Below, in pieces: positions 18,911 through 25,706 of a stretch of 33,665 nucleotides of DNA (positions within the stretch are counted from its first letter, which is position 1; each line of letters opens with the position of its first letter). The stretch lies in contig CP070756.1 of NCBI GenBank assembly GCA_020348905.1, positions 2,338,914 to 2,372,578 on the forward strand, given 5' to 3'. The stretch comes from Candidatus Zixiibacteriota bacterium (GTDB lineage Bacteria > Zixibacteria > MSB-5A5 > GN15 > FEB-12). The notes beneath the pieces were generated by a model that had not been told where the DNA came from, did not search any database, and was given only the letters and a program-made list of their open reading frames with translations. The position numbers and the translations under genes are program-made.

Positions 18911-20044
18911 ATGGAACAGCCCCCCCAGTTCAACTTCATCGATGTCCTCAGGGCCCCGGCCAAAGCGCTTTCGGCCAAGAAAATCTTTGTGATGACCTTC
19001 TTTATCTGCCTGGGCCTGGTTGTTTATGACATCTTCACCTATATCGCCCTGGCAATCGATGGTGAGCGTCTCAGCTATGTCTGGTCGGTTTACGGCATGG
19101 CGCCTTTCTACAAGTATGTCTATGGCAATATCATTGCTCAAATAGTATTCGGAGTCGGTGCTGCCCTGGCTGTTCTGGTGGTGATGATGGGTATTTTCGG
19201 TGTTGCTTCCATGGATATCGAATCCATCCGCGGCAACCGCTTCTTCGGACCGTTCAAGGCTATCGGCTTCAGTTTCCGTCGCCTCGGCCAGATATTCCTT
19301 TCCGAATTTGCCATCGTGGTGTTTCTGATTTTTGTCGTGATTCTGTTTGCCATCTTTGGACTGATCTGCCGCATTCCCGTCATCGGCTCCTGGATATACG
19401 CCGTATTCTTTGTCGTCCCCGGCTTTGTCATCGCCATCTTTACCGTGTTCATCTTCTTCGTGCTGACTCTATCGGTGGTGCTTTTACCGGCAGTATCAGC
19501 CACCGAGCGCCATGGCGAGGCCTTTACTTCGATTCTGGAAACCTTCTCGACCATCATCCGCCAGCCTGTCCGGTGGGGCATTTATACCGCCTACACCCTT
19601 GTGGCCGCCAAAATCTTCAGCTTTGTTTATGCCTATTTCTGTTTCCGGTCGGTGCAGTTTATCGGCTGGGCTTCCAAGTTCGGCGGCGGTGAAAAGATGG
19701 ATCACCTGATCCGTTCCGGCCTTTCGCATCTGCCAATGAAGTCGGACCTGGCCAGGGAGACTTTTAACTTCTTCCCCGGCATTGACTGGGGGGTTGAACT
19801 GGCCCGATGGTCGCGCGGCGGCGGTGAGGAGGCGGTGGGGCACCTGATGGCGTTTATGCTGTTTCTGATTTTCGCTTCGATACTCGGCTACTTTATGGCC
19901 ACGATTGCGGTGGGACAGGCGCGGGCATACGTGGCTATTCGATATATCAAGGATGACTACAGTATCCCCGACGAGAAACCTCTCTTTTTCGAAGACGAGA
20001 ATGTCAACCCCCCGATCGACAGTCCGGGGGACGACGCCATTTAG
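18911..20044 (+). CDS. Polytopic membrane protein of unknown function
   Basis: The 377 aa hold about six hydrophobic segments, at roughly 27-48, 75-100, 130-155, 160-195, 217-240 and 306-330, separated by short loops; the C-terminal 35 residues are acidic and proline-rich (EKPLFFEDENVNPPIDSPG). The overall look (N-terminal FIDVLRAP, repeated long aromatic-valine helices) resembles Yip1-like or other uncharacterised bacterial integral membrane families, but no diagnostic motif is visible. ATG 18911 has no clear ribosome binding site. It stands alone between palindrome-bearing gaps, so its context does not suggest a role. Confidence 0.75.
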   Translation: MEQPPQFNFIDVLRAPAKALSAKKIFVMTFFICLGLVVYDIFTYIALAIDGERLSYVWSVYGMAPFYKYVYGNIIAQIVFGVGAALAVLVVMMGIFGVASMDIESIRGNRFFGPFKAIGFSFRRLGQIFLSEFAIVVFLIFVVILFAIFGLICRIPVIGSWIYAVFFVVPGFVIAIFTVFIFFVLTLSVVLLPAVSATERHGEAFTSILETFSTIIRQPVRWGIYTAYTLVAAKIFSFVYAYFCFRSVQFIGWASKFGGGEKMDHLIRSGLSHLPMKSDLARETFNFFPGIDWGVELARWSRGGGEEAVGHLMAFMLFLIFASILGYFMATIAVGQARAYVAIRYIKDDYSIPDEKPLFFEDENVNPPIDSPGDDAI

Positions 20045-20156
20045 GCCATATTCCGGGAGGGTCTTTCGTTGAATTTGCTTCACGTAGGTCGAAGTCCCTG
20101 CTCGAAAGAGACCCCGCGCCTTGGGGAGGTTTCGATACTTGACTTTAGAGTGAACT

Positions 20157-20483
20157 GTGTTCGATAACTCCGTAATTAAGAAAACCGGTCAGTGGTGGAA
20201 ATTCCTGCTGGCGTATTTTGGCATATTGGTAGGCGGCGTGGGAATGATCTACGGTTTCCCGAGGCTCGATCAGGAGTACGCACTGGTCTGGGCGATCGGC
20301 GGCTGGGTGCTCACATTTGCCAGTTTCGTCTTCGGTTGTGTATCTATCCGATGCCCGGCATGCAAAGAGAAATGGATCTGGCGGATGTTCTGCGAAAAAG
20401 AACACCAGTGGGGGATACCCTGGTTGCTGGGCCGCGATGACTGCCCCATATGTAAACAGAAATTCCACGGCGAGTTGGTATAG
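20157..20483 (+). CDS. Small membrane protein with zinc ribbon
   Basis: The 108-aa protein has two transmembrane helices (about 15-34 and 42-63) followed by a cytoplasmic tail with paired CPxC knuckles: CPAC at 66-69 and CPIC at 96-99. These four cysteines should bind one zinc ion. Function is unknown. GTG 20157 is the first possible start because an in-frame stop lies just upstream (20151-20153). The ribosome binding site is poor; a GGGGAGG at 20123-20129 is too far away. The stop is followed by a duplicated copy of the next gene's start. Confidence 0.72.
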   Translation: MFDNSVIKKTGQWWKFLLAYFGILVGGVGMIYGFPRLDQEYALVWAIGGWVLTFASFVFGCVSIRCPACKEKWIWRMFCEKEHQWGIPWLLGRDDCPICKQKFHGELV

Positions 20484-20485
20484 CC

Positions 20486-20581
20486 ACCATGACTGAAATC
20501 CTGTAACCCACAGCTTGCTGTGGGATTATAACGACTGAAGAACCGAGGCTCGAAAACATTCGTAAACTACCATGACTGAAA
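20486..20581. repeat. 13-base direct repeat flanking a hairpin insertion
   Basis: ACCATGACTGAAA occurs at 20486-20498 and again at 20569-20581. The right copy contains the start of the methyltransferase gene. The left copy opens a dead-end reading frame, ATG-ACT-GAA-ATC-CTG-TAA. The 70 bases between them carry the CCCACAG hairpin. Collapsing one copy and the intervening bases would put the methyltransferase ATG 5 bases after the stop of the zinc-ribbon gene, a normal operon spacing. This looks like an insertion with target duplication or a local duplication. Confidence 0.55.
20507..20524. repeat. CCCACAG hairpin repeat, copy 1
   Basis: CCCACAG-CTTG-CTGTGGG, a perfect 7-bp stem with a 4-base loop, followed by ATTATAACGACTG. 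A near-identical hairpin lies at 29487-29504 with loop GCTG. Sixteen of eighteen positions match. It has no T-run typical of a terminator. Confidence 0.65.
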
Positions 20582-21507
20582 ACCACAAACCAGTCGACTG
20601 GGGCGATGATCATTACCGCCACATGCTGACCGCCATGCGGAAATACCTCTGGCGCGATGATACCCTGAAAATGATCGCGGCCTGGCTGAATCTCAAGCCC
20701 GGCATGACGGCGGTCGATGTCGGCTGTGGCCTGGGTCACCTGGGCTATTCCTTCTGGCCGTTTTTCGGTAAGGGCGGAACTTACATCGGCGTCGATATCT
20801 CGCCCAGACTTCTCGATGACGCTCAGAAAGCGGCCCGCGAATGGGTAAAGGATGGAACCGCTTATTTCCTGAATGGCAATGCCACCAATCTTCCCGTAGC
20901 CGACAACTCCGCCGACATGGCTATGGGCCAGACACTTCTGATGCATCTGGCCGATCCGGTTAAAGGTCTTTCGGAGATGGTGCGGGTGACCAAGCCGGGC
21001 GGGTTAATCCTCAGTATCGAAACCGACCTGCTGTCATCGGCGCTGAACAAACCCTGTTCGTCGCTTCCGCCACTGAGTATCGAGGAGCGACTGCTGACGT
21101 TTAACATTCATCTCCACTGCCACAAAGGGAGAATCGAGCTCGGTCGTGGTGACAGCAACACCGGTGTGATGGTGCCGCACCTTATGTACGAGCAGGGGCT
21201 GACGGATATCGATGCCCGGCTGGCTGAAAACACTTTTGTTCTTCATCCACCTTACGACAGCGAGATAATGCAGCATCGCCTCAATTCCATCCGCAATCAG
21301 CATCTTGATCCTGACCAGACCTCGTTTCTCGATGACAAGCTCAGGGAGGAATTCCTCGCCGGGGGTGGTAATCCGTCCGACTTTGACCGATACATGCAAA
21401 TTCACGACCGTGCCCGCAAGTTGACCGCCGAGCAGATCGATAAGGGTGAGTTTTACATGGTCGGCTCCAGCGATGTCTATATCGTCAAAGCCCGCAAACC
21501 AATGTAG
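20572..21507 (+). CDS. SAM-dependent methyltransferase (class I)
   Basis: The 311-aa protein has a class I methyltransferase core: motif I VDVGCGLGHLGYSF (48-61), the acidic end of strand 2 in YIGVDISPRLL, and a later MAMGQTLLMHLADP segment with VTKPGGLILSIE, all in the expected order for the Methyltransf_11/25 type. The C-terminal 130 residues form an extra, mostly helical region not recognised. Substrate unknown; the fold serves small molecules, lipids and quinone precursors. ATG 20572 is taken as start, lacking a strong ribosome binding site. The start region is duplicated 83 bases upstream (see the direct repeat). Confidence 0.85.
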   Translation: MTENHKPVDWGDDHYRHMLTAMRKYLWRDDTLKMIAAWLNLKPGMTAVDVGCGLGHLGYSFWPFFGKGGTYIGVDISPRLLDDAQKAAREWVKDGTAYFLNGNATNLPVADNSADMAMGQTLLMHLADPVKGLSEMVRVTKPGGLILSIETDLLSSALNKPCSSLPPLSIEERLLTFNIHLHCHKGRIELGRGDSNTGVMVPHLMYEQGLTDIDARLAENTFVLHPPYDSEIMQHRLNSIRNQHLDPDQTSFLDDKLREEFLAGGGNPSDFDRYMQIHDRARKLTAEQIDKGEFYMVGSSDVYIVKARKPM

Positions 21508-21523
21508 GGTAGGTCCGTTCCTG

Positions 21524-21561
21524 TCCCAAGGTTCGAGGGACTGGTCCCGAACTTTGAGGGA
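21524..21561. repeat. Palindrome 1 of the array (imperfect)
   Basis: Two 17-base halves, each beginning TCCC and ending GAGGGA, lie 4 bases apart. Their centres (AAGGTTC and GAACTTT) are near reverse complements, so the whole folds as an imperfect inverted repeat with a core of GGGAC and GTCCC. Confidence 0.5.
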
Positions 21562-21595
21562 TTCGATTCCTGCCAGCCAACTATCACAAGGCGAG

Positions 21596-21629
21596 TTCGC
21601 AGGCACACGCCGCGGCGTGTGCCTACGAA
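21596..21629. repeat. Palindrome 2 of the array (24 bp perfect core)
   Basis: The core 21601-21624 is a perfect 24-base palindrome centred on CCGCGG, with arms AGGCACACGCCG and CGGCGTGTGCCT. After one mismatch it extends by TTCG and CGAA on the two sides. Confidence 0.75.
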
Positions 21630-21644
21630 TGCTCGCATGTAGGG

Positions 21645-21672
21645 GTAGGCATTTGATTAATCAAATGCCTAC
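21645..21672. repeat. Palindrome 3 of the array (28 bp perfect)
   Basis: A perfect 28-base palindrome with arms GTAGGCATTTGATT and AATCAAATGCCTAC and no loop. Its outer AGGCA/TGCCT arms equal those of palindrome 2 while its centre is unrelated, so the two share edges but not cores. Confidence 0.75.
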
Positions 21673-21712
21673 GAGAATTCAGATTCATTGTCAGTCGAAG
21701 CCCGACGGGTGC

Positions 21713-21752
21713 CCCATCCGTCCTGTCCCGCGCTCCGCGGGATTGCGGTGGG
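21713..21752. repeat. Palindrome 4 of the array (stem with internal loops)
   Basis: TCCCGCG (21726-21732) and CGCGGGA (21736-21742) make a 7-bp stem with a 3-base loop. Beyond an internal loop, CCG pairs with CGG and CCCA (21713-21716) with TGGG (21749-21752). No T-run follows. Confidence 0.5.
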
Positions 21753-21843
21753 TTTAGATTGGCGTAGAATCCGTCGTGACCCGGCCCCCCGTCCCAGATT
21801 CCCTACAAAGTCACTGCGGATTATTCACACCTCGCGACTAGTG

Positions 21844-21849
21844 TATAAT
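21844..21849 (+). promoter_or_regulatory. Consensus -10 box upstream of the small ORF and radical SAM gene
   Basis: A perfect TATAAT at 21844-21849. Seventeen bases upstream stands TTATTC, a poor -35 match. The start would be near 21856, about 19 bases ahead of the 52-codon ORF. Confidence 0.35.
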
Positions 21850-21874
21850 TACATCAAATATCTGGAGAAACACT

Positions 21875-22033
21875 ATGTCTCGCTGTCCGATTCGTACTTT
21901 GCCTTTCAGCCTAACTTCTTATTTCCCAACATATACTGGGCCGCGAATTCGGTGGATTTTTAAAAATGAGCAAACGGACCCAGATCGGGGTAAACCGCAT
22001 GTGGTACATCAGGATACGGCGAAATTCCGGTAA
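21875..22033 (+). CDS. Possible 52-residue peptide ahead of the radical SAM gene
   Basis: ATG 21875 has GGAG 7 bases upstream and lies below a TATAAT box. The 52-codon frame ends at TAA 22031-22033, 38 bases before the radical SAM/SPASM gene. The peptide begins MSRCPIRTLPFSLTSYFP and ends VVHQDTAKFR; it has one cysteine, several aromatics and Thr/Ser, and a charged second half. No family is recognised. It may be a chance ORF; an alternative frame over the same bases also lacks stops to 21961. Confidence 0.22.
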   Translation: MSRCPIRTLPFSLTSYFPTYTGPRIRWIFKNEQTDPDRGKPHVVHQDTAKFR

Positions 22034-22071
22034 TCCCTTGTTTACCGCGTTTGTAAAGAGTAGTTTAGAAC

Positions 22072-23070
22072 ATGGGCAAGCTTACGCAACTGCTGCAGTT
22101 TGGCTATGACTGGAAAATCAAAAAGTCCGTCTGGGTTACATCGCTTCCCCTTGAAATCTCAATCGAGCCGACCAATGTCTGCAATTTCAGGTGCACTTTC
22201 TGCAACCAATCCGATCCGGACCATTTTCAGCGCGTTGCCAAGTCCTACCTGTCTGTTGAAAACGCGCGGAATATCCTCAAGAAGATTCGTGAATTCGGCT
22301 ACGACAAGACCCTGCTTCACTGGACGCTCGATGGCGAGCCGTTTCTGAACAAAGATTTTGACGAGCTGTGCTTGATAGCGAAAGAGTTCGGCTTCACCGA
22401 CCAGTATTTCGCCACCAACTGTCTTCTGGTGACTCCCGAACGCGCCCGCACCCTGCCTGAAGGCGTCAATTACACCTTCACCATCGACTACTGTGCCGAC
22501 CCGGAGTATTTCGAACGTGTCCGGGGTACCGCCGGGTCTTGGGAAAAAATAAAAGACAATATCACGCAGATGCTTCTGGATGATTCATTGTCGCGCATCA
22601 AATTCGTGGTGTACGATATATCGACTTTCGAAACCACGGATGCTGCGAAACTAAAAGAATCTGCGGCGAAGTTACGCCGGTGTTTCCCGACCAAAGGCCG
22701 GATCAAGTTCCTCAGTAAGACGTTCCACAACGCCACCGGCCTGCTCGCTATGCCGTCAGAAGACCGCCCGACAAACCGCTACAACCTTTGCCCCTATCCG
22801 TGGTCCAGCATGAGCATAGCCTCCAATGGTGAGGTAGTGGCCTGCTGTCGCGATCTCGACCACAAGACGGTTGTGGGGAATGTCTTCGAGGCTTCGCTCA
22901 GCGACATCTGGAACGGCCAGGCCTATCAAAAACTTCGCCGAAATCTCGTCAACAAAACCCCGTATGCTAACGCCGCCTGCGCCGAATGCGATATGCCTTT
23001 CGACAAGAGCAAGTTCTCGGCCAGGAACATCCTCAGCAGTGTGGTCAACAGGCTGCAGTTTTTTAAGTAG
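22072..23070 (+). CDS. Radical SAM protein with SPASM domain
   Basis: The 332-aa enzyme has the radical-SAM cluster motif Cys37-x3-Cys41-x2-Cys44 (SIEPTNVCNFRCTFC), which holds a 4Fe-4S cluster and cleaves S-adenosylmethionine to start radical chemistry. A SPASM region follows: Cys240 (NLCPYPWSS), Cys258-Cys259 (NGEVVACCRD), then Cys303 and Cys306 (CAEC), enough for an auxiliary cluster. SPASM proteins modify peptides or proteins or act on sugars and other small molecules; the substrate here cannot be named. ATG 22072 has only a weak AAGAG upstream. No obvious partner is encoded next to it except the small ORF at 21875. Confidence 0.88.
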   Translation: MGKLTQLLQFGYDWKIKKSVWVTSLPLEISIEPTNVCNFRCTFCNQSDPDHFQRVAKSYLSVENARNILKKIREFGYDKTLLHWTLDGEPFLNKDFDELCLIAKEFGFTDQYFATNCLLVTPERARTLPEGVNYTFTIDYCADPEYFERVRGTAGSWEKIKDNITQMLLDDSLSRIKFVVYDISTFETTDAAKLKESAAKLRRCFPTKGRIKFLSKTFHNATGLLAMPSEDRPTNRYNLCPYPWSSMSIASNGEVVACCRDLDHKTVVGNVFEASLSDIWNGQAYQKLRRNLVNKTPYANAACAECDMPFDKSKFSARNILSSVVNRLQFFK

Positions 23071-23112
23071 GAAATCTTCCTCTGTCATTCCTGCTGGGCC
23101 AGACTATTTCCG

Positions 23113-23141
23113 TTGTCCAATAAGGCAATTGGCTTTATATT
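23113..23141 (+). promoter_or_regulatory. Promoter for the HEPN-like gene and panC
   Basis: TTGTCC (23113-23118), 17-base spacer, TATATT (23136-23141). The start would be near 23148, leaving a leader of only about 8 bases before the GTG at 23156, so initiation would be close to leaderless. Confidence 0.45.
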
Positions 23142-23155
23142 AGCCGTCGATAACC

Positions 23156-23686
23156 GTGGAACACCCGCTATTTCATTTCAACGAACGATGCGGCGAGCTT
23201 GATGATGTCTACGGCGTTATCGGGCGGGCGCTTTTCATAGCCACTCGTTTCGAGCGCAACTGCCGCGAGCTGAGTACCCTCGTCAAGCTCAAAGGCAGCG
23301 CTCATCTGATGGTCGATGATCAGACTTTGGGCGAGCTCTGCCACCGCATGCAGGGGAAAGTTGTCTTCAAGCATGTCAAAGAGTTTGCCAACCACCTCGA
23401 ATCACCTCTGGAGTTGGTACAGACGCTCTATAAGGCCAAGCACTCGCGCAACTATATCGCCCACGAGCTGGCGCCGGATTTCGACCATATCGACAAGCTC
23501 AACCCGGTCGATGCTTACCGCGTTATCACCGAAAGCATCGAACCGCACATCCGTAACCTTGCCGTTGGCGATTGCCTGGTCCTCTACGCCGCCTGCCAGA
23601 TCAGGGGCAGTGAGGTCCCGACTGGGCAGGAAATCGAAGGTTACGCCGATGCCGTAGTCAAGTGGGTCTGCGGCTGCCGGGAGTGA
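23156..23686 (+). CDS. HEPN-like helical protein with RNx3H motif
   Basis: The 176-aa protein is predicted all-helical and carries YKAKHSRNYIAHELA around Arg98 and His103. This Arg-Asn-x3-His arrangement fits the Rx4-6H active motif of HEPN ribonucleases, with the usual polar residue after Arg. An upstream amphipathic helix (VIGRALFIATRFERNCREL) suits the first HEPN helix. HEPN proteins are often metal-independent RNases in toxin-antitoxin, abortive infection or RNA-processing roles, though some are inactive; function here is inference. No MNT nucleotidyltransferase antitoxin or other partner is adjacent. GTG 23156 is the first start after an in-frame stop and has no ribosome binding site. 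The stop lies 2 bases before the panC ATG. Confidence 0.62.
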   Translation: MEHPLFHFNERCGELDDVYGVIGRALFIATRFERNCRELSTLVKLKGSAHLMVDDQTLGELCHRMQGKVVFKHVKEFANHLESPLELVQTLYKAKHSRNYIAHELAPDFDHIDKLNPVDAYRVITESIEPHIRNLAVGDCLVLYAACQIRGSEVPTGQEIEGYADAVVKWVCGCRE

Positions 23687-23688
23687 CA

Positions 23689-24534
23689 ATGAGAACAGTT
23701 CGGTCCATAAGAACGATGCAGAACGTTTGCCGGGAAGCGACTGCCAGGGGAAAGCGCATTGGTCTGGTTCCCACCATGGGCTTTCTTCACGAGGGTCACC
23801 TGTCGCTTGTCAGGAGAGCACGGAAGTTGTCCGACCTGGTGGTCGTAACGATATTTATCAACCCCGCCCAGTTTGCTCCCAACGAGGATTTGAAGAAGTA
23901 CCCCCGCGACGAACGCGGTGACCTTCGAAAGATCCGGGATGCGGGCGGCGACGTGGTCTTTATCCCGAAGCGGGAAGATATCTACCCGGATGACTACGAG
24001 ACCTATGTGACGGTCGAAAAACTGACCACCGCCCTCGAAGGCGCCTCGCGGCCGACTCATTTTCGCGGTGTCACGACTATCGTCGCCAAGCTTTTCAATA
24101 TTACCCGACCCGACGTGGCCGTGTTCGGCATGAAGGATTACCAGCAGGCCATTGTTCTGAGACAGATGACTAAGGACCTTGGCTACCCGGTCAAGTTTGT
24201 GGTCGCCCCTACCGTCCGCGAGGCCGACGGCCTGGCCATGTCCTCGCGTAATAAGTACTTTACGCCGTCCCAGCGTACGGAGGCGCGATGCCTGTTTTTC
24301 GCCCTGCGAACCGCCCGCGAGATGGTAAAGGCCGGCATTGCCGATTGCCGCAAAATCGAAAAAGAAATGCGAGCCGCTATAAAGGCCACCTACCCGACAG
24401 CAGGCATTGACTATATCGCTTTCACCGAGTTCAGCACTCTCCGGCCGGTCCAGGAGATCAGGAAAGACACAATCGTGTCGCTGGCCGTCAAAGTGCACGG
24501 CGTCAGGTTGATTGACAATATGAAGCTGCTCTAG
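23689..24534 (+). CDS. panC: Pantothenate synthetase
   Basis: The enzyme joins pantoate and beta-alanine with ATP to form pantothenate, the coenzyme A precursor. The 281 aa match the family. Visible marks are LVPTMGFLHEGHLSLV, holding the HxGH ATP motif (His34, His37), FINPAQFAPNEDL, TTIVAKLFNITRPD, VFGMKDYQQ and EADGLAMSSRNKYF, the substrate and KMSKS-like loops. ATG 23689 lies 2 bases after the preceding stop with GGGAG upstream; an in-frame start at 23662 would overlap the HEPN-like gene. The beta-alanine it needs is made by the panD product encoded downstream; panB is not in the window. Confidence 0.97.
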   Translation: MRTVRSIRTMQNVCREATARGKRIGLVPTMGFLHEGHLSLVRRARKLSDLVVVTIFINPAQFAPNEDLKKYPRDERGDLRKIRDAGGDVVFIPKREDIYPDDYETYVTVEKLTTALEGASRPTHFRGVTTIVAKLFNITRPDVAVFGMKDYQQAIVLRQMTKDLGYPVKFVVAPTVREADGLAMSSRNKYFTPSQRTEARCLFFALRTAREMVKAGIADCRKIEKEMRAAIKATYPTAGIDYIAFTEFSTLRPVQEIRKDTIVSLAVKVHGVRLIDNMKLL

Positions 24535-24590
24535 TTGCCGGCAGTGGCAGGCTTTCTTCGAAAAAAATCCTTCCGCTACGCTAAAAGGTG

Positions 24591-24618
24591 TTGACGACCG
24601 CATTCCACGGTGTTTATT
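24591..24618 (+). promoter_or_regulatory. Weak promoter candidate before the Nudix gene
   Basis: TTGACG (24591-24596), 16-base spacer, TTTATT (24613-24618), about 35 bases before ATG 24654. The -35 match is good and the -10 match modest. Confidence 0.3.
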
Positions 24619-24653
24619 AGCCGGAAAATTGGGTGAGATGAGGATTGAACTAA

Positions 24654-25130
24654 ATGACGGACCCGACCAAGATAAAAATTGAATCGCCGGGCGTCAATGT
24701 GGCGGTGGTAAAGAAGGACTACGACGGCTGGAAATTCCTGATACTGAAGCGGGCCGAGGGCGAATCTTACGGCGGTTTCTGGGGTTTTATGACCGGCGGT
24801 AAGAAGGGTGATGAAACGGTCGCACAGGTGGTCGTCCGTGAACTGAGGGAAGAAACCGGCCTCGTTCCGGACAGCATGTGGGCCTCGGAGTACGTGGTCC
24901 AGTTTTACGAGCCGGAATACGACGCAATCTGGATCTTGCCGCTGATCGTGGCGCTGGTACCGGAAGATGCCGTGGTGGAGTTGTCGCAGGAAAACAGCGA
25001 ATACCGCTGGCTCCCGGCAGGCAAAGCCAGACATCTGGTAAGCTGGAACAACCTTGTCAACGCCATCGATCGCATAAGCGAGGAACTGGAGATCTTTCCG
25101 GCTCGCAACTGGGTCCAAATCACCGCCTGA
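24654..25130 (+). CDS. Nudix hydrolase
   Basis: The 158-aa protein is a single Nudix domain. The box is complete at 48-70: GGKKGDETVAQVVVRELREE then TGL, with the metal-binding glutamates in the REL-REE core. Such enzymes cleave nucleoside diphosphates linked to another group. The layout (VNVAVVKKDYDGWKFLILKR at the start, EYRWLPAGKARHLV near the end) resembles dihydroneopterin-triphosphate or diadenosine-tetraphosphate hydrolases, but substrate cannot be fixed from sequence. ATG 24654 has GATGAGGA about a dozen bases upstream. It lies between panC and panD without an evident pathway link. Confidence 0.9.
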   Translation: MTDPTKIKIESPGVNVAVVKKDYDGWKFLILKRAEGESYGGFWGFMTGGKKGDETVAQVVVRELREETGLVPDSMWASEYVVQFYEPEYDAIWILPLIVALVPEDAVVELSQENSEYRWLPAGKARHLVSWNNLVNAIDRISEELEIFPARNWVQITA

Positions 25131-25244
25131 CCGGTTCTTGAAGCCTGGAGCACCGACCAAAAAATCGGCCCGGGGTAGTGGAACTTTCTGCCCTGTATCA
25201 CGTTAATGGCTGGGGGAGAGATAAGGACCGGTTGGCTAAAGTGC

Positions 25245-25272
25245 TTGCCAAAAGGCCAAAAATTGCTATATT
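25245..25272 (+). promoter_or_regulatory. Promoter for panD
   Basis: TTGCCA (25245-25250), 16-base spacer, TATATT (25267-25272). Expected start near 25279, giving a leader of about 25 bases with GAGGAG at 25286-25291 before the ATG at 25304. Confidence 0.5.
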
Positions 25273-25303
25273 TTCTCCCTGACTTGAGGAGTTTAGCCGG
25301 AAA

Positions 25304-25657
25304 ATGTTGATCACAGTCTGCAAATCGAAGATTCACCGCGCCACCGTTACCGACGCCAATATGGATTATGTAGGGTCGATTACCATCGATGCCGACCTGA
25401 TTAAGAAAGCGGACCTGATTCCATTTGAAAAAGTACAGGTGGCCAATATCACCAACGGGGAACGATTCGAGACGTACGTGATCGAAGGCGAGGCCGGGAG
25501 CGGCGTGATAGCACTCAACGGTGCTGCTGCCAGGAAGGGCAATATTGGTGATCTGGTTATCATCATCGCCTATGGCCACCTCGAGAAAGAGCAAGCCGCC
25601 AACTATAAACCGTCGGTGGTTCATGTTGATAAAAACAACAAACCAACCTCCGCATAG
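25304..25657 (+). CDS. panD: Aspartate 1-decarboxylase
   Basis: It decarboxylates aspartate to beta-alanine, the amine half of pantothenate. The proenzyme cleaves itself between Gly24 and Ser25 (DYVGSITID), turning Ser25 into the pyruvoyl cofactor. Other marks are [12 protein letters not shown] at the start, [20 protein letters not shown] and [20 protein letters not shown]. Length 117 aa is usual. It supplies beta-alanine to PanC, encoded 770 bases upstream, but the two have separate promoter candidates with the Nudix gene between. Confidence 0.97.
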   Translation: MLITVCKSKIHRATVTDANMDYVGSITIDADLIKKADLIPFEKVQVANITNGERFETYVIEGEAGSGVIALNGAAARKGNIGDLVIIIAYGHLEKEQAANYKPSVVHVDKNNKPTSA

Positions 25658-25706
25658 CTCATATCTCCGTCATCAAACCCTCATAGCCAAAGCAGGAGCA
25701 CTCTAA

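Larger units (their letters stand above)
21508..22071 (+). other. 564-base intergenic region with palindrome array and small ORF
   Basis: The left half (to about 21755) holds four successive palindromes, listed separately. The right half is AT-richer and carries a TATAAT box and a 52-codon ORF with a good ribosome binding site. In another frame, 21838-21963 encodes an aromatic-rich stretch (for example YFAFQPNFLFPNIYWAAN) that ends at a stop; it could be the remnant of a lost gene, but no family is recognised. Confidence 0.6.

Noticed and set aside
24617..25305. Shared TTAGCCGGAAAAT before the Nudix gene and at the panD start as a common operator
   Set aside because: A 13-base match is expected several times by chance among all pairs of positions in a window of this length, and the two copies sit at different distances from their start codons.
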